From Leguminivora glycinivorella (Eukaryota; Arthropoda; Insecta; Lepidoptera; Tortricidae): a DNA stretch of 64,000 bases. Made by a program: the position numbers and the translations under genes. The notes beneath the pieces are model-generated. The model saw only the letters and a list, made by a program, of their open reading frames with translations, was not told where the DNA came from and did not search any database. Below, one piece after another: positions 28,082 through 39,915 of the stretch. Each line of letters starts with the position of its first letter. Within the stretch, counting starts at the first letter, position 1. The stretch is taken from contig NC_062971.1 of assembly GCF_023078275.1 (NCBI RefSeq), positions 3,906,001-3,970,000 of the forward strand. Direction: 5' to 3'.

Positions 28082-28688
28082 AGAGTAAAGCACCAAGAAA
28101 ACGAACCTCATAAAAATCCTCACCCACTGCTGGCTACGTATTGCATAATGAAATCCATCCCCCTGTGTGTTGCGTTGCGCACTATTATTCAGCCAAGGCA
28201 ACTAATGCCACTGCCCGCGGGCCAAGATTATAACTGCACTAGATGGGCTGTCATCATTTAGACTAACTCATTCATTATATTAGAAATAACACTGTAATAT
28301 TGGAATGTTAGATATAAATCCTCAAAGCAACGTTTATTAATCAAGAGCTGAACGAAATTAACCGAAGTGAAGCACCAAATAAACGAACTTCATAAAAAGC
28401 CTCACCCTGCGTGCTGGCTAGGTACGTATTGCATTATGAAATCCATCCCCCTGTGTGTTGCGCACTATTCAGCCGAGCCAACTAATGCCACTGCCCGCGG
28501 ACCAAGATGATAACCTCACTAGATGTATTTATTTATTTTATTTTTATTTTCTTTATTGGAGAAACAACAGAAGTAAGCACAAACAAAATTACATCAGGTA
28601 CGATATACACAGTTCAAGAGATGTGCACCTACCTCCTAAGACGCTCTCACTGTCATTATTTAGACTAAATAACTCATTTATTATTGGT
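28082..28688 (+). repeat. ~290-bp segmental tandem duplication
   Basis: 28082-28280 and 28370-28688 share long similar blocks: GTAAAGCACCAA, ATGAAATCCATCCCCCTGTG, CTAATGCCACTGCCCGCGG and CATTATTTAGACTAA. The copies differ by small indels. The second copy alone carries a ~130-bp insert at about 28520-28650 that starts TTTATTTATTTTATTTTTAT, like the 3' tail of a minus-strand LINE. Confidence 0.75.
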
Positions 28689-28888
28689 GTCGTACCAACT
28701 CTTATTTTGCAGACAAAAGGGAAAGAATGTACCGCCGTAGCGCCGAAACGTCGCTATCGGTTGCAAGCTTCCCTTGTCAGCTATGTCGCAAAGTATGTCG
28801 CTCTCGCATAGGTCCGTTGAGCCACCAAAAGCGTCTGAAATAAACGCTAAGGCCAGTAGTAGTAACCTACTTTAACATGTAAGGATTG

Positions 28889-29010
28889 AAATTGATTGCC
28901 GGCGCGGCGCGGCGTCTATATTTCCCAGTTCATAGAACCCAACAACCTTCAAATCAAGGGTGAACAGGCACCATCTAGGCGAGATCGCGCCATGTCCACG
29001 CCTTCGCGTC
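28889..29010 (+). pseudogene. Jockey-like LINE C-terminal relic
   Basis: The plus strand reads VFPSS-like residues, a stop, then NPTTFKSRVNRHHLGE, matching the intact-looking tail at 47968-48183 (NPATFKSRVNRHLLGE). It is a short decayed copy. Confidence 0.55.
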
Positions 29011-29610
29011 AACCACTTTTTAGTTATAAAAAATGTGCCTTCTTAGAGCTGAAAACACAAGGCAAAGCGTTCATTAGGCGATTTTATATTTTCAGACGCG
29101 AATGGTACGAAATGCTACTTGTATATTCTTATTCATAATAATTACCTACACTGTTTGTAAACCGGAAAATGAGCGGTTCGTCTCAGTACATAATATATGT
29201 GTATTATGTGTTGTTGAATAATTCGTTTAATAATTTTTTTATCTTGTTTCAGGTAATGACGGCAGATGGGACACAATCAAGATGCAATTATAAGACAAGA
29301 CATAAAAACAAATTATCAAGAAAATAATTATGAATGAGTCAGATTAAGATATCCGTGGGCTATTTCAACACTGTGACATCACTTGACAAGTTGACACTGG
29401 TAATTTTATTTTGTGCCTATTTCTGGATTGATCAGAAACATTGTTAGTCGGCATCAATATTTCCTTGTTGAACAGGCAATGAACGGCGAAGTGTCCCGTG
29501 TTGTGAAAAAGGCCACTGCTTGCCTACTTTCAACATTTTATTGGGTTAACATTTTTCGTCCGTAGGTATTCGATAGTAACAAAGATAAAAATGCAATTTT
29601 GTATTTATAA
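29011..29610. other. No gene; one splice-acceptor-like site
   Basis: TTTTTTTATCTTGTTTCAG ends at 29252 on the plus strand and looks like a 3' splice site. The following frame (NDGRWDTIKMQL, stop) is too short to judge. Nothing else is recognised. Confidence 0.3.
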
Positions 29611-29861
29611 AATTAAAATTTTGAAAAAACCCCGACCGCGACATACTCGTAGTGGACCGATTTTCATAAAACATGGCTAAGAACACTCCCGACTAACTCA
29701 GCTTTCAAACAAAAAAAAACTAAATCGAAATCGGTTCATCCGTTCGGGAGCTACGATGCCACAGACAGACACATACACAGACAGGCAAACAAACAGACAG
29801 ACACACACAGACAGACACGTCAATTTTATAACACCCCGTCGTTTTTGCGTCGGGGGTTAAA
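29611..29861 (+). repeat. CCCGAC...GTCGGGGG dispersed repeat, copy 2
   Basis: A complete copy: TTTTGAAAAAACCCCGACCG at the start, GTTCATCCGTTCGGGAGC in the middle, a CAGACAGACACA microsatellite-like run, and CGTCGGGGGTTAA at the end. Confidence 0.8.
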
Positions 29862-30645
29862 CATACGAGTAAAAAGAGATCGACCATTTTAAGCGCTTTA
29901 CTTTAGTTCCTTGTTTCAACTGCAGCTTTCAAATAGCTTCATAAAATCATAAATAACGTCATTTCTATAAGGTATTAAACCAACTGCACCAATACAATAC
30001 CAATTTCCACTTCAAAAGCGAAAATAGAATACGATTTACTTAGCATTGTCTTGACAACCACTGAATTTATAGTAGCTCAGTCGCATTCCTCTCATTGGTC
30101 CAATACTTTCGGGTAATAAATCTGTTTTAAACAACAGTCACACGGCAGTTGACAAGTTAACTAACGACAAATAATAGATGTTCTTATTTTAAATGGAATA
30201 GGGGAACATTTGTTCTTAGTTTATTTTAATTAGGGAAAAAATCTGGCGGTGCATCGTGGACAAACAATTTTCTATGGGGCTAGTATTTTTTTTAAACGCT
30301 TTTCTACAGTATGTACTTGCGTGCAGTTCAATTCTTCGTCATATCCCAAACCGTCAGTTTGTGAACACGTCTTTAACAAAAATATGGTAGGTTTCGATAC
30401 AAGGTGCTTGCTTTTTACGCTGTTAAAAAAAAGTTCAAAAGTTTTTATGAACAAAGAATGAGCATACTCCTATGATTATCCTCCTACCCTCCTATATCCT
30501 ATGAAAACGTCTATCTATACCTAAGTTTTGTAAGGAACGACGCACGACTTTGACTGGGAGATACTTAAATGGAAATATTGTTTATGTTTTATTAATATAG
30601 TGAGTAATAATTATATGTATTTTGAAACGTAATAAATACAACAGT
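29862..30645. other. No recognisable feature
   Basis: The 60-70-codon frames on both strands at 30249-30461 lack motifs and are probably chance. Confidence 0.4.
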
Positions 30646-30925
30646 CTTGGCAAAAAATACCTTTTTGTACCTTTTGGCGTAGAAACTCTAGGTCCATGGG
30701 GTCCCAGCGCTAACAAGTTGTTCACAGAAATCGCGAAGCGTCTGGTTGAGGTAACTGGTGACCGAAGTGCTGGCGACTACCTCGCAAAAACGTATCCGAA
30801 TTGCGATACAGCAAGGAAATCTAGGAAATCGAGGAAAGCTAGATTTTATAATAATAATAATTTAGTCTTAGTTTCTTATATAATTATGTAGATATGTTCA
30901 TGTAAATAAAGATTGTTACTGTGTA
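30646..30925 (+). pseudogene. LINE pol C-terminal relic (VETLGPW type)
   Basis: The plus strand reads LFVPFGVETLGPWGPSANK, LFTEIAKRLVEVTGDRSAGD and YLA. Then a frameshift moves the conserved RI.IAIQ.G block to another frame. A polyadenylation-like GTAAATAAAG follows at about 30904. It is the same family as 1362-1783 and is dead. Confidence 0.62.
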
Positions 30926-32132
30926 TATTGCACGTATTTCAATGGACACAAATAGTCCTACATTTAATATTTCGGAAACCGTGAAATTTCCTCTCATGTC
31001 CGAGATTTTGTCGGTTCTACTACATTTAATTCTTTATGCCACGCGATTTGTATAGAAATAATTCCGCCGTTCCGCGGCCATAGTTCTAGCCTGTTATAAT
31101 TTGCCTCGTCGTTTTGCCAACGATTATGCCTCGCCCACAACTCGTATGTAGAGTCTAGAGACGGGGTGTGTTTTCAATAATTATAACACTGCTTTGCGAG
31201 TGCGCTCGTTTGAAAATTAAATAGTAACGCAGGTTTTAAGATTTTTTTATAAAAGTATTTTTTGTATGGACTTGCATGTTCTTCAAGATGGAGCGTAATA
31301 AAGCTAAGAATATAAGCTAAGAAAAGGCCACAGACATGTTGAAATCATAATTAAAACATATACATACTTATAGTATCCATGCTGGTATAATCGTGTTCAG
31401 TTACACGAACCAATAAATGAAAATTCGTGTAACATTGAAGATGTAACTAGACTAATATTTATACTTAACTATTCTCATTAAGTGGAAATGGTAATTTCTT
31501 TTTCGAAAATAAAGTTCTTTAAACACACTATGCCATATGCACTGCGGTACTTAACACACATTTGAATGATATCTTCGCGGTTTTTTATTATTATTATAAA
31601 TGGGCTTTCTCTTGGCCACAGAAAGAGATATATGCTTTCTTAAGATCCTTCACCAAATTCTACCTTTATCAATACCCACAAAAAACTCAAAAAAGGGAAG
31701 AAACTTTCTCATCTATTTTAATCCGCTTAAAAGTGTTTGACCCTTTTAAGTCGCCCTCGTACCTTCGCCCCAAATCTCTAAAGAGATACCCTGATAATCC
31801 GTATCTCACCAACTTAGTTAATACTGTAAGTAATTTCATACCTACTAGCCTTCTATAATTATAGGAGAGACGTTTGTGGTATGGGGCAAATTACTTTATG
31901 TATTATCCGTGTCCTCTTGCCGCCCAATGTGCAATGAGATGTACATTTTGGTTCAATGGAATTTTAACTTTCATGTGAATAAATAAAGTAGCATTTCTTT
32001 TGTCTCTAAAATTTTTCGAACAAATGAAACTCAACTCAATTAAATGCAATTAGGATCAACATTCTGTAGCAAAACTTTTTGTATTGTAGGCGTTACGAGG
32101 GTATGTAAAGTTACAGCGTTTTCGTAATAGTT
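30926..32132. other. No recognisable feature
   Basis: A 98-codon frame at 31562-31858 is Lys/Pro/Tyr-rich without known motifs. The rest is AT-rich. Confidence 0.4.
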
Positions 32133-32316
32133 ATCCATACTAATATTATAAATGGGAAAGTGTGTGTGTCTGTTTGTTTGTCCGTCTTTCACGGCAAAAC
32201 GGAGCGACGAATTGACGTGATTTTTTAAGTGGACATAGTTGAAGGGATGGAGAGTGACATAGGCTACATTTTGTCTTTTTCTAACGCGAGCGAAGCCGCG
32301 GGCAAAAGCTAGTATT
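32133..32316 (-). repeat. GCTTCGCTCG dispersed repeat, copy 2
   Basis: It begins TACTAATATTATAAATGGGA and ends GCGAAGCCGCGGGCAAAAGC, the reverse orientation of 25251-25486. It has the recurring GGAGAGTGACATAGGCTAC and GTGTGTGTCTG stretches. Confidence 0.65.
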
Positions 32317-32801
32317 TAATATCACGAAGCAGAACCGCGCGAACGAAGGTGAATAACGGTCATACAGACATGGCATAACTATTGACTCTTGTAAAAAAAT
32401 CGGTCAAGAGGAACACAATCATAAGTCAAGCACATTATTGCACATGTCACAGTCAAGGGCTAGAATAATCTGACATCACATCTGGAAACACTCTTGCAAT
32501 GATAAAAATATTAGCGCCATATACCTTTTCTTACTGGGGACGCTATTGCACAACACCCTGCATTTTATGATTAAGCACTGAGACTTGGCACAGGTTGTTC
32601 CTTGGGTGGCCCTGAGTAGATAAAGATCGGGAGGCATTGAGAGCCCCCCTTAATTTAAGAGGGAAAAGGGGGGGAAGGCTGGCGCCGCCGCGCTTCCTTT
32701 GAAACCATATTTCTCTAAAACTATACAAAATAGGGCATGCGATATATCATTTTCGGATAAATGAAGGACGAGGAATTCATTTTTGGAACAAAAAAAATGT
32801 A
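32317..32801. other. No recognisable feature
   Basis: A GC-richer patch at 32640-32700 has A/G runs. I see no frame or repeat end. Confidence 0.4.
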
Positions 32802-33391
32802 TTTTAGAACAAAAATATAAAATAAAATGGGAAAATCTGAAAACGAGATTTTTTTTTATACATATTATTGCACATTTTATGAAAACTGTAATGGTTTTTT
32901 CTAAATAAAAAATATTATTTAATAGCTACATTTATCTAGTTTTAGAAAATGTATAATTTGTTATCGAAATATATTATAGGACGAGTGATAAAAAATAATT
33001 TACATCGCCCGATAGGGTGATTTGAATGCTCATTTCAATAAGTTTTATCAATGATTTCAGGTATAATCACTATTTTTAACACACGAAAGCCGTAATCATT
33101 GTAGTTTATGGCTATTTAAGTGATTAATGTACTTGAAATAAAAAAAAATACAAAAATTTTAAAAAATATTAAAAATGTGATAATTTTTTTTAACATTATC
33201 CTATTTTGTTCTTTCTACACAATATATATCTAAAAGCAATAAATATCAATAAAAAGCCACATTTATGCAGTTTATAAAAATATATAGTTTGTTATATAAA
33301 TATATTACGAAACGCGAGATAAAAAATAATGAAAATGAAAATTTTAATTTACGGGTCAGCTTGCATTATTCGATGAGGTGAGGGAAAGGTA
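32802..33391. repeat. Left arm of a ~590-bp inverted repeat
   Basis: The arm starts TTTTAGAACAAAAATA and ends GAGGTGAGGGAAAGGTA. It matches the complement of 34717-35310 over its length with scattered mismatches and one indel of about 20 bp near the inner end. It is AT-rich with no coding frame. Confidence 0.85.
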
Positions 33392-33616
33392 ATAATACAG
33401 AAATACAGAAATATACTTATTCTAATAACGTTTACACATTTAGGTATATCACGACCCAGTACAGAAAATTGTAAAAGTCCTATAATATAGTTTATTTTGA
33501 TTGTAAAATAAAATTGCATGTGACTTATATTGCAAAAAAATGTCTTAATCACGTTCTCCTCTCCTAAAGCAGTTCTGCATTGCTTGAAGCTGCACGGCTT
33601 GAAGATTTTTTAGTTA

Positions 33617-33849
33617 AGTCACTGGTCCCACCGCGAGCTAATAAGCTATGAGCTATCGGCTATAAAAACGAACAAAAGATAAGCACTCCCGTGCAAATAA
33701 AAGAGACACGGTGATTTTGATAGCTCACCGCTGGGAGAGTAACTATAAACATCGCCGTGTCTCTTTTATTTGTACGGGAGTGATTATCTTTTGTTCGTTT
33801 TTATAGCCGATAGCTCATAGCTTACTAACTCGCGGTGGGACCAGTGCCT
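33617..33849. mobile_element. Fold-back MITE inside the spacer
   Basis: A 233-bp element flanked by TA (33615-33616, 33850-33851) consists of two near-perfect inverted arms of about 100 bp: GTCACTGGTCCCACCGCGAG, then CTATCGGCTATAAAAACG, then AATAAAAGAGACACGG. The loop is only about 30 bp. TA duplication suggests Tc1/mariner mobilisation. Confidence 0.8.
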
Positions 33850-34092
33850 TACTAGCAGAATTTAGTTACTTCCTTTGGGCCTCCTTAAATCGGTTTTACC
33901 GGTTTTATCGTCATATTCTTCCTTTCAGTATCAATGATAGTTAGTTATTGCGCAATATTAGTGCCATAAAAAATAAACTAGATTCGTATTAGCATTAAAC
34001 ATTAATGATTTTTGAACTAAGACATTGCTTTTGTACAAAGGAGAACCTCAAAAAATGGTCTGACTAGACGAAAACATGTGTATCGGGGCTAG

Positions 34093-34713
34093 TTCTCAAG
34101 GCTCTCAAAAAGTGTTGCTATTTTGAGTTATTCAAATAAAACAACATGAATAGTCTGAATTTAATTATGTATATATCACAACATCCACTGCATAAGCACA
34201 TCAGGTCCGAACATTTAATTTAAAAAGTCTATTTTTACGATTGCACCTTACGCGGCTCTGTTTTTTACACCTGCATCCGACAATTTCGAGGCATGTTTCT
34301 GCAGCAACAGGCAACGTTGCGGGCAAATAGGCTCCCAAATCCCAATTGTTACAGACTTTCGTCCAGCCACAAGTAGCAAATAATGGCAAATTTTGAATTG
34401 GGAACCCTTACAAAAATGGTGCAAGGCAGCTTTTGTCGGTGAAATGCTGTTAATTTGGCGGTCACTCGTTAACCAAAGTACAGGACGCAGATCTGGAATA
34501 ATAAATATGTCAAGTAAGAATTATCCATAAATTATGCAAATCATATAATATAACTACTATTTCACAAGATGTATTAGGATCAGATGTATATATCTGACCT
34601 ATCATATCAATCGATCATTTCATGTAATATAAATAGTTAAATTCAGACTATATAGGAGTATGTTGTTTAATTTGAAGTACTCTAAATAACTACACTTTTT
34701 GAGAGCTTTGAGT
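34093..34713. mobile_element. TIR element in the spacer
   Basis: CTCAAGGCTCTCAAAAAGTG at the left and its imperfect complement at the right (to 34713) are inverted over about 40 bp. The right end nearly touches the inner edge of the right 590-bp arm. No coding frame is present and the TSD is not clear. Confidence 0.55.
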
Positions 34714-34716
34714 ACC

Positions 34717-35310
34717 TACCTTTACCTCACCTCATCGAATCATACAAGCTGACCCGTACCGTACATCAAGATCGCCCTGCCACGTCACTTTCATTATTTT
34801 TTATCTTGCGTTTCGTAATATATTTATATAACAAACTATATATTTTTATAAACTACATAAATGTGGCTTTTCATTCATATTTATTGCTTTTAGATATATA
34901 CATAGAAAGAACAAAATAGGATAATGTTATAAAAAAGTTATCACATTTAATTTTTTTTTAATTTTTGTATTTTTTTTAAGTACATTAATCACTAAAATAG
35001 CCATAAATTACAATGATTACGGCTTTCGTGTGTTAAAAATAGTGATTATACCTGAAATCATTGACAAAAGTTATTGAAATGAGCATTCAAATCACCCTAT
35101 CGGGCGATGTAAATAATTTTTTATCACTCGTCGTATAATATATTTCTATAACAAATTATACATTTTATAAAACTAGATAAATGTAGCTATTAAATAATAT
35201 TTTTTATTTAGAAAAAACCATTACAGTTTTCATAAAATGTGCAATAATATGTATAAAAAAAAATCTCGTTTTCAGATTTTCCCATTTTATTTTGTATTTT
35301 TGTTCTAAAA
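34717..35310. repeat. Right arm of the ~590-bp inverted repeat
   Basis: Inverted relative to 32802-33391. The outer end CCCATTTTATTTTG...GTTCTAAAA mirrors the left outer start. The spacer between arms is 1325 bp. Confidence 0.85.
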
Positions 35311-35883
35311 GACTTGTCATTCCGTCGTTTGGTAGATAGATATCCTCTAATCATTCCAGTTTGCAGAAAAATGTTAAAAATCGGTACATTGTCTGTCTGT
35401 CTAGTGAGTGTCTATGACAGAAGAGAGACAGCGACGTCTTTTTAACTTCAAAACATTTTATGAAGAAAGGTGTGTCTGCGTTTGTAGAATCGGTGCGTCG
35501 GCGCCTTATCTCTAAACATTTCATGCTTTATACACTTTTCTAGTCTACACTTGTATTTTAACGAGGTTTTGTTCCATTTGAATACGGAATAGAACCCTTA
35601 TCGTGATTGTGCTGTTTGTAAAAAAAAGCTGCTTTTTTTGAATGCATTGAGGAACTTATGGAGCATTCAAAGGACTCTTCTAGCGCAATACGACTTGTTC
35701 TAATGAAGGGTCGGAATATAGCTTTTTACGGAGCCTTATTTGTGAACAGTGAGATCGTTTTGTATAGGTAGGTATCAGACGCAGCTCAGTTAAGTAATAT
35801 TAAGTAATTGTACTAAATTGTCCATAAGAATGCTTTACTTATGCGTGGAACTTAACAAGAAAACGACGTGATATGACCCTCTA
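35311..35883. other. Flank of the second LINE; possible 3' UTR
   Basis: Between the inverted repeat and the MITE at 35884. On the minus strand the part next to 35883 follows the LINE stop codon and should be its 3' UTR, but no poly(A) or target duplication marks the end. Confidence 0.4.
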
Positions 35884-36126
35884 CACTGAGAGAAAATACA
35901 ACCAGTTTTCATGTTTGTTCAACAAGTTTTTTGGTTAAAATAGCGCCTACGTGCTCTCTGGTTCAAACAACAAGCTACTTGTCATTTGAATCGGTAATAT
36001 ATTTCAATCAACAAGTCGATTTTATAAAAACAACCTGACACATATAAACATACGTTTGGCTGATTCAAACGGATAAACCGCAACAAGTCGAACTTGTTAA
36101 ATTCACAATGCAAATTTCTCTCAGTG
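35884..36126. mobile_element. TA-flanked MITE, CACTGAGA family, copy 2, in the LINE stop codon
   Basis: A 243-bp inverted copy of 24995-25243, flanked by TA at 35882-35883 and 36127-36128. Removing it and one TA restores TGT TAG on the minus strand, so it landed in the TA of the LINE stop codon. With the insert, the codon becomes TAC and translation runs about 50 codons into the MITE. Confidence 0.82.
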
Positions 36127-38744
36127 TAACATGACGCGTTCTCATGTGCAACTCGATAGGTAGATAATGTGATCGAGTCGATGTTGGGCAAATGATGTTT
36201 TAAGTGGAATCCAGTAGTGCTGTCTTCGTACCATTTGTTGTACATTGTTTTGACATGTTTTCTGTAGTTTATTTTGTGGAATGATAAAGGGAAGGATTCG
36301 TAGTTGGGAGGTGTTTGTAGAGTTGCCGCATGTTTGGCTGCCGCGTCGGCTCGCTCGTTGCCGTGTAGACCGACATGCGCCTTAATCCAACATAATTTAA
36401 CTAGAGTCTTTCCGGATTTCTTGATACTGTAGAGTGTTTTGTGAATGTTATTTACTATTCGATTCGTGCTGCTTCTGTTTGCTATTTCCATTAATGCCGC
36501 CTTGGAGTCTGAGAAGATGGTGACTCTTGGCATTTCTTGCTTATAGCATTCATAGCATGCCTGTTCTAGGGCGTAGCACTCTGCTTGGAAGACGGTACAG
36601 CTGTTGTGTAGTTTGAAGTGCTTTGTATGGTTTTTTCCGTCTGGATATTCAATCACCACAGCTGCTCCCACATGCCCGTCGTGTTTGCTGCCATCTGTGA
36701 ACATTCTGTGCATCTCGCCATCGATGTAGTACGGGTTTAACTGTTCCTGATTGCATATATCTGATATTTCTATTGTTGTTCTTTCAGCCGGGTGAAGAAG
36801 TTCAGTTATAGGAACTCTTTTGTCATATCTGATGTGGGCCGGTAGATATTCTGTTGTTGACCTCCGTTTGACGCTCTCAATAGAGGCTACTTCTCTCACT
36901 TTTAGGTGCAGGGGCGTCAGGCCGGCAAGTGCAATCGACGCTACTGTTGGCAGTGTTCTAAAGCCGTGTACGATTTTGATGGCAAATCCACGTTGGAGAC
37001 TAAGTAAGGATTTAGTTACCTTTTTATATTTGGTTGCAGTGTGCCATATTTCTGCCGCATACGTGATTATTGGTTCTATTACATGTCTGTATATTATATC
37101 AACATTTCCAGCATGAATTCCCCATGTCGGTTTTATGTATATGATAAGTTTTTTGTAAGTTGCCTGAGCCTTTGTTACGATATGTGCGCAGTGTTTAATA
37201 AAATTTAGATGTTCATCGATGATGACTCCTAAGAGCTTAAAGTGGTTGTCAAACTGCAGAACAGTGTCATTCATAACTATATGGGTATTTTTGGCCTTTG
37301 GGGTCACGGTAATCATTTTTGTTTTTTGTGGGCCGAATTTCAATTTATTGTTTACTCCCCACATATATATATCTTGGAGTATCATATTTGCGTTCTGTTC
37401 TAGTTGTTTTAGGTTGTTTCCTGTGCATATTAGTAAAACGTCATCCGCATATGCTTGTATAAAATTGCCACGCGGTAATTCTTGTTCTAGCAGTGAGTCG
37501 ACGATAGTGTTCCAAAAAATGGGTCCGAGAACTGACCCTTGGACACAGCCCTTCGTTTGTGTTTTTGAGACAGAAGCATCAGCATAGTTTAATGTTACAG
37601 TGCGGTCAGTAAAGTAGCTTTTGATGATGCTATAAATATTATTCGGGCACTTAATGTCTACTAGTCTGTTAAGGAGGGCTGGCCACCAGGCATGGTCGAA
37701 TGCTCCTTCTATGTCTAATGAGATGATCAGCACGAATTTGCGTTTTGCTTTTGCATCCTTCATTACTTGTACAGCATTAATTAATGCGTCTGTAGTTGAA
37801 CGTTGCTCTCGAAAGCCGTATTGGTGTTCACTACATGCATGGCTTTTTTGCATGAAATATGTAAGGCGTTTCGCTATCAATTTTTCTAGCACTTTACCAA
37901 GTACATTGAGTAGTCCTATTGGTCTATATGAGCTGATGCAGTTATAGTTGTCTTTGTTTGGCTTTGGTATTGTTTTAATATACGCCCTTTTCCATGAATT
38001 CGGGAAGTAATTGAGAGTCAAACATCTGTTATATACTTTGGTTATTAAATCTGGGTATGTGTCTATAAAGTGTTTACAGATATCAGCGGTTAGATGATCT
38101 TCACCTGGGGCTTTTTTAGGTGACATGTATTTTATGGCTTCTGTTACCTCAGCTGTAGTAAATAGCGGTTCATTATCATTTTCTGTTGCTATTAAGTTGG
38201 TATCTGAGATGTACTTTCTGATTCTTGCATGGTAGACTGTATCGTCGTTAGGATTGTCATCTGGAAAGAACTTGGCTTTTAGTTTTTCAGCTGTATCCAA
38301 GGCAGATGTGGTATAATTATGCTGGTCTACTTTCAGTGTTGTGGATGGTTGTTGCAGGGGTACATTTTTGAGTAGTCGATTTGTAATAGACCAAACATTT
38401 TCCTTCCCTTGTTTGGTGCAGAACTCTCGAAAAGCTTTTGTGGAGGTGTCTCTTATCTTTTCAGCATATTCTTTTCGTGCATCGTCGAGTTCGGTGATGA
38501 TGTTGGTTAAGTTCTTTTTACCTCTTTTTAGATCTTGTAATCGATGATGAAGGTGTATAACTTTCTTCTTTAGAGTAGTTAGTTCGGTTGTCCACCATGA
38601 TGGTCGATCGACAGAGGACGTATTTTTGCTAAAAACAACATTGCATGTTCGAGTGATGGCATTTGTGATATTTTGTATATACTCATCTAGCTGCATGTTA
38701 TTGAAGTTATTGATATTGCAAGTGTCGTAGGCAGATGATGACAT
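35982..38744 (-). pseudogene. LINE ORF2, RT-RNase H part with MITE-derived tail
   Basis: A frame of 920 codons from the internal ATG at 38744; it is open further upstream to about 38935, covering the endonuclease end (SSDHHGI). RT motifs: MSPKKAPGEDHL, SSYRPIGLLNVLGK, YGFREQRSTTDA, SLDIEGAFDHAWWP, GCVQGSVLGPIFWN and AYADDVLLI (catalytic box 37440-37451). RNase H: MFTDGSKHDGHVG, FQAECYALEQA, FSDSKAAL and WIKAHVGLHGNERADAAA. The native protein ends at ENASC; the last ~50 residues, from YTERN on, come from the inserted MITE. The active sites are intact, and the break is the upstream frameshift. Confidence 0.85.
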
Positions 38745-38928
38745 ATTTTCTTTGAGTATATTTTTGAATTTATCCCAGTTTGCATTATAAGTGTTGTATT
38801 TGTAAGTGGTCGTTGAAGTTTTCTTTTTTATTTTATCATTAGTATTAATTTTAAATTGTATGCCATGGTGATCAGAGGAGGGTATAATTGCGTTGTTTAC
38901 TTTCCATTCGACAATATTATTGGCAATA

Positions 38929-39915
38929 TTAGTAGTAGGTCAAATCTATTATTGATGATCGTATAGTACCCTGAGTTATTGTTTCAAACGTGGGTTCATT
39001 GCCCAAGTTACATGTAACCATATCACTATTCAGTGCTATATCATAAATGTGGTTGCCTCTGTCGTTGTTTTTTGCAGAACCCCATGTTGTGTGCCAACCG
39101 TTTAGATCACCGCCTATTATGTGGGCTTGTTGTTTGTATGAATTGATTACATTCTCTAGAAGTAGCAGAGTGTGGGCAGGGTCATCTATGGGTTCTACAT
39201 ATACAGATGTTAAGTATAGTTTTTGACTGTTACCCATACTTAATTGTATGGTTACCAGATTTGACGTAATATGTTGCATCATTCCCAGACATGCACCTAT
39301 TCCACGCCTGACTGCAATGCACGCCTTAGTAGGAGTTGTGCTAATTTGGTCAGTTTGTTGGTATATGTCATATCCAGTCATGGGTTTCATTTTCCTGCCC
39401 TTTCCCACATATGGTTCATTGATGAGAAGTATGTCGTAATTTTCTTCCATAGCGCATTTTGTTAATTCTTCGGTGGCATATTGACTACGTCTTAGATTGC
39501 CTTGAACGACGGATAACACATTTTTGTTCGGTGAAGGACTTGTTGATATATGGGATCTAGATGCACCAGGCCAGTTAGTTTGGTTGACTTGATGTGTGTG
39601 GTGACTGTGAAGTTTCATTGGGCTGCCTTTAGCAATACTGCACTGATAATCGAGCAATCCGATCCCATTTTTGCCATTCTGGACAACAAGAGCTGTATGC
39701 AGGGTGATTGTGCGTATTGTCGTGTTTTTTGCAGTTAGCACAGCAAGGTTCGGTGTTCTTCCTATGCGGACAGCTGCGTGTGTCATGTTCCATTGTACAG
39801 TGACCACAAACGCTCTTGTTTGAGCAGTTGGTGGCTTTGTGGCCGAATTCTTGGCATCGGAAACATTGTATGATCGGCGATTGGTCATATGCTGGTACAA
39901 CTTGATAGCCAACAC
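38929..39915 (-). pseudogene. LINE ORF2, endonuclease part
   Basis: The open frame overlaps ORF1. True ORF2 probably starts at the ATG that precedes KLHSHHTHQ, just after the ORF1 stop (about 39620). Endonuclease motifs are VVQGNLRRSQYATEEL, LLINEPYVGKG, IIGGDLNGWHTTWGS and SSIIDLT. The frame then runs into TAA at 38929-38931, whereas the continuation lies one base off (skip of one nucleotide near 38935). The part before 39620 is only ORF1 sequence read in another frame. Confidence 0.8.

Noticed and set aside
29253..29294. Plus-strand terminal exon after TTTTTTTATCTTGTTTCAG
   Set aside because: Only about 12 codons follow before a stop and no polyadenylation signal is near; it also opposes the minus-strand exon candidates.
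32802..35310. A Polinton/Maverick
   Set aside because: The long inverted arms recall one, but the unit is only 2.5 kb and has no polymerase, integrase or capsid gene.
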